Shown: piece after piece, positions 27,271 through 36,164 of the stretch
Layout of the letters: each line of letters starts with the position of its first letter
Numbering within the stretch: position 1 is the stretch's first letter
NCBI RefSeq assembly: GCF_004745425.1
Contig: NZ_PGGK01000010.1
Coordinates: 1-64,000 of the forward strand
Source: Methanolobus halotolerans
GTDB taxonomy: Archaea; Halobacteriota; Methanosarcinia; Methanosarcinales; Methanosarcinaceae
Direction of reading: 5' to 3'
Length of the DNA stretch: 64,000 nt
Notes under the pieces: generated by a model
What the model was told of the DNA's origin: nothing
Seen by the model: only the letters and a program-made list of their open reading frames with translations
The model's database searches: none
Translations under genes and position numbers: made by a program

Positions 27271-28261
27271 AAAATGTATTCTGGACTCGGATGTTCCGGG
27301 TATAAGTATCGATGAAGATAGCGGGCTTTGTCAATTCTGCCAGACATATGAACCTCTTTCTCCTCAAGAAAAAGATGGATATCTTGCTCAGATGGAAGCA
27401 TTGTTCCGAGAGGGAAGTGGCAAGGGAGAATATGACGTGATATTTGCACTGTCCGGTGGCAAGGATTCTTCATACACTCTTTATGAACTGAAAAGAAAAT
27501 ACCCTTTCCTGAATGTAATGGCTGTTCAGTTCGATAATGCTTTCATATCTGATAATGCAATTGAGAATGCAAAGAAGATGTGTGAGATCACAGAGTGTGA
27601 CTACTTCAGACTGACAATGGGGGATGAAGTACTATATGACACATTCCGCAGGGCTGCCCTGTCCTGTGATGCATTTCCCAGATTTGCCAAATACAGGGCA
27701 AGTGACATATGTAATACCTGTATCGGCATCATCAAACAGAAACTGGTAGAGATGTCCATTGTTCACAGAGCACCCTTCATTGTGTTTGCATTCACACCGG
27801 GCCAAACCCCAAACCCTATTATCAATCTGTCTACCAGCTTTGTAAAGTGGTCAAGAGATCTTTTTGATGACCAACTACAAAAGATAGGTATTGATGACAG
27901 GGATGAGAACTTTGTTATAAAAAAGGAAGTAGTTGAGAACATGGACAATGTTGTTCCAAAGATCATACATCCTTTATGCCTGTGGGATTATAATGAAGAA
28001 AGGATTCTGGAAAAACTAGTTGATATCGGATGGAATCCTCCTGATATCAACGACAGTAACTCGACCAACTGCACGCTGAATTCATTTGCATGTTATAATC
28101 ATTTGCAGAAATATGGGATTCATGCCTATGCCTTTGACATTGCAGGAATTGTTAGAAGTGGTGATATGACTCGGGAAGAGGGACTGAAAAAACTCAATCA
28201 GGAATTATCTCAGCCTCTGATATTGAATGCTGCGAAGAAACTTAACTTAAAAGTGGAATAA
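27251..28261 (+). CDS. PP-loop ATPase of the N-acetyl sugar amidotransferase (WbpG/PseA) type
   Basis: The 336-residue protein begins with a zinc-ribbon-like pair C6xxC9 and C27xxC30 (VCEKC, LCQFC). Next comes the PP-loop LSGGKDSSYTL (about 67-77), then SDICNTCIGIIKQ. This arrangement is that of WbpG/PseA/LegG-like enzymes, which adenylate an amide and replace oxygen with an ammonia-derived nitrogen to give an acetamidino group. Bacterial WbpG works with HisH/HisF-like ammonia suppliers, which are absent here. The adjacent NadE-like gene may be related to that. AGAAGGT precedes the ATG. The substrate may be a sugar or an ACP-bound group. Confidence 0.72.
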   Translation: MSRIVCEKCILDSDVPGISIDEDSGLCQFCQTYEPLSPQEKDGYLAQMEALFREGSGKGEYDVIFALSGGKDSSYTLYELKRKYPFLNVMAVQFDNAFISDNAIENAKKMCEITECDYFRLTMGDEVLYDTFRRAALSCDAFPRFAKYRASDICNTCIGIIKQKLVEMSIVHRAPFIVFAFTPGQTPNPIINLSTSFVKWSRDLFDDQLQKIGIDDRDENFVIKKEVVENMDNVVPKIIHPLCLWDYNEERILEKLVDIGWNPPDINDSNSTNCTLNSFACYNHLQKYGIHAYAFDIAGIVRSGDMTREEGLKKLNQELSQPLILNAAKKLNLKVE

Positions 28262-28278
28262 TTTAGGGGATTAATACT

Positions 28279-29253
28279 ATGCAGATATTGGATGAACTGA
28301 ACAAAGACATTGATAAACTATCTCTGGACCTCGGGGGTTTTATAAAACAGAATGTTGTTGATTTCAGGAAGAAAGGAGTGCTTTTAGGTGTCTCGGGAGG
28401 TATTGATTCCGCAGTGGCCCTTACACTTTCTGTACAGGAGCTGGGGGCGGAAAATGTGTACGGTCTCCTTCTCCCTGAGAAAGAATCTGCTCCTTCCAGT
28501 ACGCCTTTGGGAGCAGAAATATGTGAAAGTCTGGGAGTGCAATATGAAGAGGTGCCTATCTCTCCTATACTTGAATCACTTGATATCTATAATAAGAAGG
28601 ATCAGGTCATAAAGCGAGCCTGTCCGGAGTACGACCCGGAAGTACATAAAACATCACTTGTATTGCCTGATTTCCTGGATGGGGGTTTGATTAATGTTCC
28701 ATATATTAAGCTGGCAAAAGACGGTGAGGTCATTGCACAGCACAGGTTGAAGGCAAGTGATTATCTGGAACTCATAGGATTGCAGGGCGTTAAGCAACGA
28801 TCAAGAATGATTGTTCAGTATATGTATGCTGAAAAAATGAACTATGCCGTTTGCGGGACGACCAACAAGACCGAAATGGTTCTGGGTCAGTTTGTGAAAT
28901 ATGGGGACGGAGGTGTGGATATCGAACCGCTGGCTGATTGCTACAAGACTCAGGTCTATGCTCTGGCAAAACACCTAGATGTCAATGAGGCGATAAGAGA
29001 GAGACCTCCAAGTCCCGATACGTGGAGCCATTACACGTCTGATCAGGATTTCTACTGGCGTATGCCCATGCATACAATAGATCAGTTACTTTATGCTCAG
29101 GAACATAAGCTTCCCCTGGATGTGGTCAGGGAGAACACAGGGTTGCCTGAAGAGAAAATAGTCAGAGCCCAGAAGCACTTTGATGTCGTCAAGAAAAATA
29201 CAGAGTACATTCGTGCTGTTGCACCTGTGTTCACTCTAAATGGCAACCACTGA
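28279..29253 (+). CDS. NadE-like ATP-dependent amide ligase, divergent
   Basis: The 324-residue protein has the N-type PP-loop GVSGGIDSAVAL (about 37-48), RSRMIVQYMYAEKMN and GTTNKTEMVLGQFVKYGDGGVDIEPLADCYKTQVYALA, all typical of NAD synthetases. After RPPSPDTW the usual GQTDEdelG segment is replaced by SHYTSDQDFYWRMP. There is no glutaminase domain, so it would use free ammonia or ammonia channelled from a partner. Its place between an amidotransferase and a FabG-like reductase, and the altered C-terminal region, argue for a pathway-specific ligase rather than housekeeping NAD synthesis. Plain NAD synthetase remains possible. Confidence 0.68.
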   Translation: MQILDELNKDIDKLSLDLGGFIKQNVVDFRKKGVLLGVSGGIDSAVALTLSVQELGAENVYGLLLPEKESAPSSTPLGAEICESLGVQYEEVPISPILESLDIYNKKDQVIKRACPEYDPEVHKTSLVLPDFLDGGLINVPYIKLAKDGEVIAQHRLKASDYLELIGLQGVKQRSRMIVQYMYAEKMNYAVCGTTNKTEMVLGQFVKYGDGGVDIEPLADCYKTQVYALAKHLDVNEAIRERPPSPDTWSHYTSDQDFYWRMPMHTIDQLLYAQEHKLPLDVVRENTGLPEEKIVRAQKHFDVVKKNTEYIRAVAPVFTLNGNH

Positions 29254-29255
29254 AA

Positions 29256-29996
29256 ATGCTTTCGGGTAAAACTGTACTGGTTACCGGGGCAAGCAGGGGG
29301 ATCGGGAGAGCTACGGCCCTGCTTGCTGCAGAGAACCATGCTCACGTGATCATCAATTATAATAAGGGTGAAGACCAGGCAGCTGAGCTGGTGGATCTGC
29401 TCTGCAAAAAAGGTTTTCACTCTTCGATGATCAAAGCCGATGTCTCATCCGAAGATGATGTGAAGGGGATGTTCAAATACATAAAGGAGAATTATTCAAA
29501 GCTTGATGTACTTGTCAACAATGCAGGAGTTATGAAAAATAGTCTCCTGGCACTTTCAAATACAGAACTTTTCAATCATACTATTGATGTCAATCTGAAA
29601 GGAATGTTCCTGTGCACCAGACATGCAGCTAACATTATGCGAAAACAAAAATCTGGACGGGTCATCAATCTTTCATCTACTGCAGGACTCAACGGGGATG
29701 TCGGACAGACTGTGTATTCAGCAAGCAAAGCTGCAGTTGTGGGATTTACAAAATCCGCAGCAAAGGAACTGGGCATGTATGGGATAACTGTCAATGCTGT
29801 AGCTCCGGGTCTTATTGAAACGGACCTGATAAAACATATTAAGGCTGACGTCCGGGACAAAATGCTGTCCAACATTGCCCTTGGACGAATCGGCATACCG
29901 GAAGATGTCGCAAAAGTGATATTGTTCCTGAGTTCGGATCTCGGGAATTATGTCAGCGGTGAGGTCATCGTGGTGGATGGCTGTCGGATCATGTGA
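29256..29996 (+). CDS. FabG-like short-chain dehydrogenase/reductase
   Basis: The 246-residue protein has the NADP(H) motif VTGASRGIGRA (about 9-19), VNNAGVMKN, the catalytic serine in INLSSTAG and the YSASKAA tyrosine/lysine pair, and APGLIETDL. These match 3-oxoacyl-ACP reductases very well. It starts two bases after the NadE-like stop, so it belongs to the same operon. Together with ACP and the ligase it suggests reduction of an ACP-bound beta-keto or similar group. SDRs are versatile, and a sugar or amino acid substrate is also possible. Confidence 0.8.
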   Translation: MLSGKTVLVTGASRGIGRATALLAAENHAHVIINYNKGEDQAAELVDLLCKKGFHSSMIKADVSSEDDVKGMFKYIKENYSKLDVLVNNAGVMKNSLLALSNTELFNHTIDVNLKGMFLCTRHAANIMRKQKSGRVINLSSTAGLNGDVGQTVYSASKAAVVGFTKSAAKELGMYGITVNAVAPGLIETDLIKHIKADVRDKMLSNIALGRIGIPEDVAKVILFLSSDLGNYVSGEVIVVDGCRIM

Positions 29997-30145
29997 TTTT
30001 AATCGACATCAGACTGTCATCGAACTCATCATTTTTATCTGCTGATTATTGAAATCAAAAATAATGATCTATTAAATATATCCATTTAGATTGTTTTGTC
30101 TATTCTATACTATATACTTATAGCACCAAAGACCTATTCTGCAGT

Positions 30146-30658
30146 ATGCTCATATTTGGCCATATAGGCATCACTCTGGGAATATTCTTCATGCTCGGCT
30201 CTCTTTTTCCCGGAATTAAACCTCATATTGACTACCGATACGTTGCATTTGGGTCCTTGCTTCCGGATCTCATTGATAAACCGATAGGAAGAGTGATTTT
30301 AGCAGAGTCTGTTGCAAACGGAAGGATCATTGCACATACGCTGGTATTTTGCATCCTTCTGTTTTTGTTGGGATATTATTTTTATCAGAGTCGGGGTGAT
30401 GCAAGGGTGATCATTATAGCTGGAGCCTCATTTTGCCACTTGCTTGAAGATCAGATGTGGACAGAGCCAACTACCTTTTTCTGGCCGATGTTCGGATGGA
30501 GTTTTCCATATAAAGCAAGTTATGGGAGTTCAATAGATTATTCACTCGAAATGTTAAGCAGGTCATTATCTGCGGATTTCTTCCAGTTTTTTAGTTTGGA
30601 GTTGATCGGCTTTATTGTCATACTCCTCATTATAGTAATCAGCCTTTGGAAGAAATAG
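30146..30658 (+). CDS. YdjM-type (DUF457-like) small membrane protein
   Basis: The 170-residue protein has four or five hydrophobic segments and the spaced motifs GSLLPDLIDKP (about 32), AHTLVF (about 65) and GASFCHLLEDQMW (about 96). These correspond to the metal-ligand positions of the YdjM-like family, to which the 285-899 protein also belongs. Substrate and role are unknown. It stands alone, with its own weak promoter region, after the ACP cassette. Confidence 0.6.
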   Translation: MLIFGHIGITLGIFFMLGSLFPGIKPHIDYRYVAFGSLLPDLIDKPIGRVILAESVANGRIIAHTLVFCILLFLLGYYFYQSRGDARVIIIAGASFCHLLEDQMWTEPTTFFWPMFGWSFPYKASYGSSIDYSLEMLSRSLSADFFQFFSLELIGFIVILLIIVISLWKK

Positions 30659-31062
30659 ACTTATATTGGATGAACTGCATCCATAGAATCTGTATTTTCT
30701 GTGTTTCTTTCTTGTATAGTGTTACTTTTGGCGGATTTAATGGTGCTTTATTCTACGGAAAACAAAAATAGTTGTGAAAGACCTGAAATCTTTTATTTTC
30801 CATTTATTATGGCATTCATATCATACTAAAAAAATGTTTTTCTTTTGCAATAACGATTATGATCAACAAAAAATAACAATCATAGATTATGATCGGCAAA
30901 ACCGGCCAAAATCACCGATCATAATCGACAGTTAAAGCGATATAAGCAACAATAGAAGCATTGTGTCACTAATGGAGATTTTAAAATGAAAATTTCCACC
31001 GGAAGAATATGCCGGAAAAGGAGGTCAATGTCTTATATTAAAGTCAGAATTCCCCCGGGCAA
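30659..31062. other. Intergenic region with inverted repeats
   Basis: The region between the convergent membrane-protein gene and radC is AT-rich and holds a 12-bp perfect inverted repeat described separately. A 45-codon plus-strand frame beginning at about 30987 runs into the radC 3' end and has no recognisable features. Confidence 0.4.
30885..30926. promoter_or_regulatory. 12-bp inverted repeat (GATTATGATCGG / CCGATCATAATC)
   Basis: The arms at 30885-30896 and 30915-30926 are perfect reverse complements with an 18-base spacer that itself contains CCGGCC. A third half-site CGATTATGATC lies at 30854-30864. This could be a protein-binding cluster or part of a small RNA; there is no T-run to support a terminator. 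Confidence 0.5.
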
Positions 31063-31752
31063 CTACCTCACATACCCTTCATCCTTCAAACTCACATACC
31101 TGCCGTCCCCGATGACAACATGATCCAGCACGTCTATTCCCAGTAACTTACCACCTTCCGCAAGTTTTTCGGTCACCGCGATGTCCTCCCTGCTTGGTGT
31201 GGGATCTCCTGATGGGTGGTTATGTGAGAGGATGACCGAAGCGCATGACTCTATAAGTGCTGCCTTGAACACCTCTCTTGGATGTACGATGTTAGCATTC
31301 AGGCTGCCGATGGAGATCACTTCTTCCCGCAAAACATGATTCTTGGTGTCCAGGAGCAATGCCACCAGTCTTTCTCGCTTATGTTCGCGCATCTTTGGGT
31401 AAAGGAGGGAGTACACATCAGCAGGGGACCTGATCTTGCGCTTTGGTTCGTCTGTGAATCCTTCCAGCTTACGTGCAAGTTCGAATACGGCTGCTATCTG
31501 GGCGGCCTTTGCGGACCCGATGCCGTGGATCTGCGTGAGCTTGCTAACGTTTGCCTGGCTGAGCTGCTTGAGGCTGTACTCCGAGAAGATGCGGCTGCAC
31601 ATATTGATAACATTCTCCTTCCGGGACCCGGTACGCAGTATGATGGCCAGCAGTTCCGAGCTGGACAGCGCTTCGGGACCATACTTCAACAATCTTTCCC
31701 TGGGGCGTTCATCCTCGGGCATCTCACGAATGCATATCTTGTACTCGTTCAT
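31063..31752 (-). CDS. radC: RadC/MPN-domain (JAB) protein, UPF0758
   Basis: The 229-residue protein has the N-terminal MPEDERPRERLLKYGPEALSSSELLAIILRTG, a helix-hairpin-helix segment (LTQIHGIGSAKAAQI) and the C-terminal metalloprotease-like motif SHNHPSGDPTPSREDI (about 176-191), the JAMM signature. Its length equals that of bacterial RadC. The cellular role is still debated: the name comes from DNA repair but the link was disputed. RadC is uncommon in archaea, so bacterial acquisition is likely. Confidence 0.88.
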   Translation of the reverse strand: MNEYKICIREMPEDERPRERLLKYGPEALSSSELLAIILRTGSRKENVINMCSRIFSEYSLKQLSQANVSKLTQIHGIGSAKAAQIAAVFELARKLEGFTDEPKRKIRSPADVYSLLYPKMREHKRERLVALLLDTKNHVLREEVISIGSLNANIVHPREVFKAALIESCASVILSHNHPSGDPTPSREDIAVTEKLAEGGKLLGIDVLDHVVIGDGRYVSLKDEGYVR

Positions 31753-32517
31753 GCAAGCCTGAATAATTTTTACATTTATAAATTATTCGAAAAAAGTCTA
31801 TTATAATTTAATATTTATTTTGATTTTATTTCAATGAGTTGTTGAAACAGACGCTTGCTATATTCACTCTCATGGAAGTTTTAATAGAAAAGTATAAAGT
31901 AAAGGAAAAATAGCTGCTCTGCAGTATGTTTTTAGATAAATGTATTAAGGATACTTCTCTTCTGTTTTTTGCAATATAATCAATGCAAGGACGCTAAGAT
32001 ACAGGTAAAGTTCTGTGCATCTTGCTTGTTGGCTTACACTGGGGGGATTCATGTTTCTCTCCTATAAGCGGAATATAACTAATATAACCAGATTTGTGGG
32101 TGACACCTTTAATCTGAACAATACTTGAGCAACACTGCCAGATTACTTTCTTGTAATAAGGCAATTTATTTTTGTCCAAAAATTCACATAAGTATAAAAT
32201 CAATATCGGCTATTATTTTAAAATAAATCTAATAGTTAAAAATAAAGAAATCTTAAGGAGGGTGGTATCAAAAAAATTTTATACCAACTCAATTTTTTGT
32301 GTTATTGTTTAGTTTATTGCTGTTTGGTTGTGCAAAGTAACAATGAATTTTCTTCAGCAGATAATTTTGATTCTCATATTAAAGAATATAAAAGAAAGTC
32401 CATTGTTCATGGCAAACAAGGGAAACTACTCTGGATTCGATGGATCTATTTCAGGCTTTAGTCCAAATTGCCTTATTCGTCGTATACTTATACCATGAAT
32501 AATCATAATCACTTTTC
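31753..32517. other. Intergenic region, no confident gene
   Basis: This 765-base AT-rich gap holds the radC promoter and the upstream region of the mobB-moaE gene. A strong AAGGAGGG at about 32254 is followed, not by a start codon, but by a frame that reads like a signal-peptide remnant before stops and frame changes, so a decayed small exported protein is possible. A 69-residue minus-strand frame (31994-32203) shows no known motif. Confidence 0.35.
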
Positions 32518-33354
32518 ATGAAAGTCATTTGTGTGGCAGGCTATAAGAAGACCGGCAAAACGACGTTGGTCACCCGTCTTGTTAAAGCTCTTTCTGAAAA
32601 AGGATCAGTGGGTACGGTCAAATTGATGTTCCATCATCGTTTCAACCCCGCAGACACCGATACCGGAAAACATTTTGATGCAGGTGCGCAGGGTGTAGTT
32701 GCCATAACTGAAAATGAGCTTGTTACCATCAAACGAAATCCAAATCTTGAAGAGGCCCTCAATTCTCTGGCTGACATGGGTATGGACTTTGCCGTAGTGG
32801 AGGGTGCAAAAAGCAGCCGATTACCAAAGATAGTTCTTGGTGGGGCAGGGGGGGATGAAAACATCAGCAATGTCGTTGCCAGGCTTCCCGAAAGGGCGGA
32901 CTGGGATATCAATGAACTTGTGAATCTTGTTCTTAAGCAGGATGAATGGGTTACCCTGGGGTCCCTGATCATGAAGGTCAAAAGCAATCCTGATATCAGG
33001 TTCTCAGGAGGCATTGCCACGTTCACGGGTATAGTCCGGCAGGTCACTGGGGATGCCCATACAACGGCCCTCGAATTCGAGAAATATGCCGACGTTGCCG
33101 AGAGTGCAATGGAAAGGATCTGCACCGAGATGAAGCAGAGGGAAGGTATAATTGATGTCGTTATGTATCACAGGGCCGGCCTTATCAAAGCAGGAGGGGA
33201 TATCGTCTATATAGTGGTCATGGCAGGTCACAGGCAAGAGTTGTTCGTGACCCTTGTGGACTCTCTTGAACGGTTAAAAGAAGAAGTGCCAATATGGAAA
33301 AAAGAATTTACTATAGATGGTGATTTCTGGGTTCACGACAAAACGCAGGAATAA
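32518..33354 (+). CDS. MobB-MoaE fusion, molybdopterin cofactor biosynthesis
   Basis: Residues 1 to about 140 are MobB-like: P-loop AGYKKTGKTTLVTRL, then DAGAQGVV and VVEGAKSSRLPKI, a GTP-binding protein that assists nucleotide attachment to molybdopterin. Residues about 150-278 are MoaE-like: GGIATFTGIVRQVTGD, LEFEKYADVAESAM, YHRAGLIKAGGDIVYIVVMAGHR and PIWKKEF. MoaE is the catalytic subunit of molybdopterin synthase and needs the thiocarboxylated MoaD, which is not in this window. The fusion fits a host with the pterin-dependent formylmethanofuran dehydrogenase encoded 24 kb away. Confidence 0.88.
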   Translation: MKVICVAGYKKTGKTTLVTRLVKALSEKGSVGTVKLMFHHRFNPADTDTGKHFDAGAQGVVAITENELVTIKRNPNLEEALNSLADMGMDFAVVEGAKSSRLPKIVLGGAGGDENISNVVARLPERADWDINELVNLVLKQDEWVTLGSLIMKVKSNPDIRFSGGIATFTGIVRQVTGDAHTTALEFEKYADVAESAMERICTEMKQREGIIDVVMYHRAGLIKAGGDIVYIVVMAGHRQELFVTLVDSLERLKEEVPIWKKEFTIDGDFWVHDKTQE

Positions 33355-33379
33355 AGTTTTCTTCTCTTACTGCAGCTGG

Positions 33380-33790
33380 CTATCTGTTCTTCAGTCCCAT
33401 CTGCTTATCGATCTCTTCAGCGATCTCTTCGAGTTCATTGAATATGCGCTCGGAGTCCTTCCTCATTTCCTGGACTGCAGCCTTGAGGCTTCCTCCCCGC
33501 AGGCAGAGTCTCCTTCTTTCCCTGTAGATAAGCCCTGAATTGATGAGGTTGCGTACGTGGTGATTGACCCTGGAGTGTGTGATCTCAAGGCTCTCTGCAA
33601 TTTTTTCAGGTGACACTTTTTCTTCATCTGCGGACATCTGATGCAGCAGGTCCATGACGATCTTTGTTGCAAGGTTTTCTGTATCCCTTCCTGATGACAA
33701 TCCAAAGCTGTTGCACAGCCAGTGGATATCCTGTTCGAGCTCTTTATCTCGTGGTTTTTCCAGTTTGACAAGTAATATCTGCTGTGCCAT
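33380..33790 (-). CDS. Winged-helix transcription regulator, divergent from groES
   Basis: The 136-residue protein has a central winged helix (VSPEKIAESLEITHSRVNHHVRNLINSGLIYRERRRLCLRGG, about 60-100) and a C-terminal coiled coil (KAAVQEMRKDSERIFNELEEIAEEIDKQ) suited to dimerisation. It is transcribed away from groES-groEL, with the promoters about 170 bases apart and a perfect palindrome between them. It is a good candidate for the local heat-shock regulator, which is an inference from position. Confidence 0.65.
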   Translation of the reverse strand: MAQQILLVKLEKPRDKELEQDIHWLCNSFGLSSGRDTENLATKIVMDLLHQMSADEEKVSPEKIAESLEITHSRVNHHVRNLINSGLIYRERRRLCLRGGSLKAAVQEMRKDSERIFNELEEIAEEIDKQMGLKNR

Positions 33791-33827
33791 GTTTTCTGTC
33801 TATCTATTATATCTAATATAAATCTTT

Positions 33828-33842
33828 CTATTTTAAATAGAT
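33828..33842. promoter_or_regulatory. Palindromic operator candidate (TCTATTT-t-AAATAGA)
   Basis: Perfect 7-bp arms around one base lie in the divergent region between the winged-helix gene and groES, about 40 bases upstream of the regulator's start and about 45 bases upstream of the groES TATA box. The position suits autoregulation and chaperonin control. Confidence 0.4.
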
Positions 33843-33886
33843 ATCATATCAACAAAAAATAAATTAAAGCTACTTTGTACAAAATG

Positions 33887-33900
33887 TTTATATATATGAT
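33887..33900 (+). promoter_or_regulatory. TATA box of groES-groEL
   Basis: GTTTATATATATGA is a strong archaeal TATA element. Transcription would start about 25 bases downstream, near 33920, leaving a leader of about 40 bases that contains a CCGG-rich hairpin (CCGGTGTGATGCCGG) and the GGAGG ribosome site. Confidence 0.5.
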
Positions 33901-33960
33901 TGCCGATATAGTTGTCTGTGATCCGGTGTGATGCCGGACAAAACCCGGAGGATTATTTAT

Positions 33961-34236
33961 ATGATTATAAGGCCAATCGGAGAAAGAGTGTTGATCAAAG
34001 CTATCAAAAAGGCAGAGGTCACGGAAAGCGGTATATTCATTCCTGACTCAGCTCAGGAAGAGAAGAAAGAAGGTATCGTCGTAGGGGTAGGTGCCTTTGA
34101 AGATGGCAAGTCGCTTCCACTTAAAGCAGGAGACCGTGTTATATACGGAGGCTACAGAAGCGATGAGGTCGATGTTGACGGGGAAAAGCATCTGTTCATC
34201 GATTTCAAGGACGTATTAGCTGTAGTGGAAGAATAA
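33961..34236 (+). CDS. groES: Co-chaperonin GroES
   Basis: The start is taken at 33961 (MIIRPIGERVLIKAIKKAE), eight bases after GGAGGATT; a longer frame from 33928 lacks support. The 91-residue protein has the GroES beta-barrel pattern, the mobile-loop region ESGIFIPDSAQEEKKEGIVVGVG, and ends DVLAVVEE. It forms the heptameric lid of the GroEL chamber encoded 35 bases downstream. Bacterial-type GroES/GroEL alongside thermosome is a known feature of Methanosarcina relatives, acquired from bacteria. Confidence 0.95.
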   Translation: MIIRPIGERVLIKAIKKAEVTESGIFIPDSAQEEKKEGIVVGVGAFEDGKSLPLKAGDRVIYGGYRSDEVDVDGEKHLFIDFKDVLAVVEE

Positions 34237-34259
34237 GGAGTAAACGTATACTGCAATAA

Positions 34260-35879
<1,620 letters not shown>

Positions 35880-35949
35880 TCGCATTTCCTTTTCATTATA
35901 GGATAAGACGATAATATCGTCAAAGATCGGTCTTCAATTTGAGATGAAA

Positions 35950-35979
35950 AATATTGCCCTCGATACCCGGGGCAATATT
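35950..35979. terminator. Hairpin downstream of groEL
   Basis: Perfect 10-bp arms (AATATTGCCC / GGGCAATATT) with a 10-base loop lie about 70 bases after the groEL stop. No long T-run follows, so it may terminate groEL transcription or act in the clpB leader. Confidence 0.4.
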
Positions 35980-36164
35980 CACATCATTTTCGCAGGGTCT
36001 GGATCGGGGTCATTCATGGGGTTTGCAGGTATTTGGGTTAGGCTGGGTCATATCCTCAGTTTTACCATTTCATGGATATACGACTTATCAAAAAGGATAT
36101 ATCATTTACAGGCCAAATTTATAAAGGGGTAAATTTTCGTAAATAAAGGTAGGTGGGTTAGAAT

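Noticed and set aside
30987-31124. 45-codon frame starting MKISTGRICRKRR after the inverted repeats
   Set aside because: It has a GGAGG before an internal ATG, but runs into radC on the opposite strand and codes for nothing recognisable.
31994-32203. 69-codon minus-strand frame MILYLCEFLDKNKLPYYKK
   Set aside because: Considered as a small toxin or HTH protein; no motif or partner gene and no ribosome site.
32250-32455. Strong AAGGAGGG followed by a signal-peptide-like frame without a start codon
   Set aside because: Only an ATC is at the right spacing, and another frame with a lipobox-like LFGC stops at once. At best a decayed small exported protein; not called.
35944-36132. 62-codon frame between groEL and clpB
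   Set aside because: It coincides with the hairpin and clpB leader and has no ribosome site.
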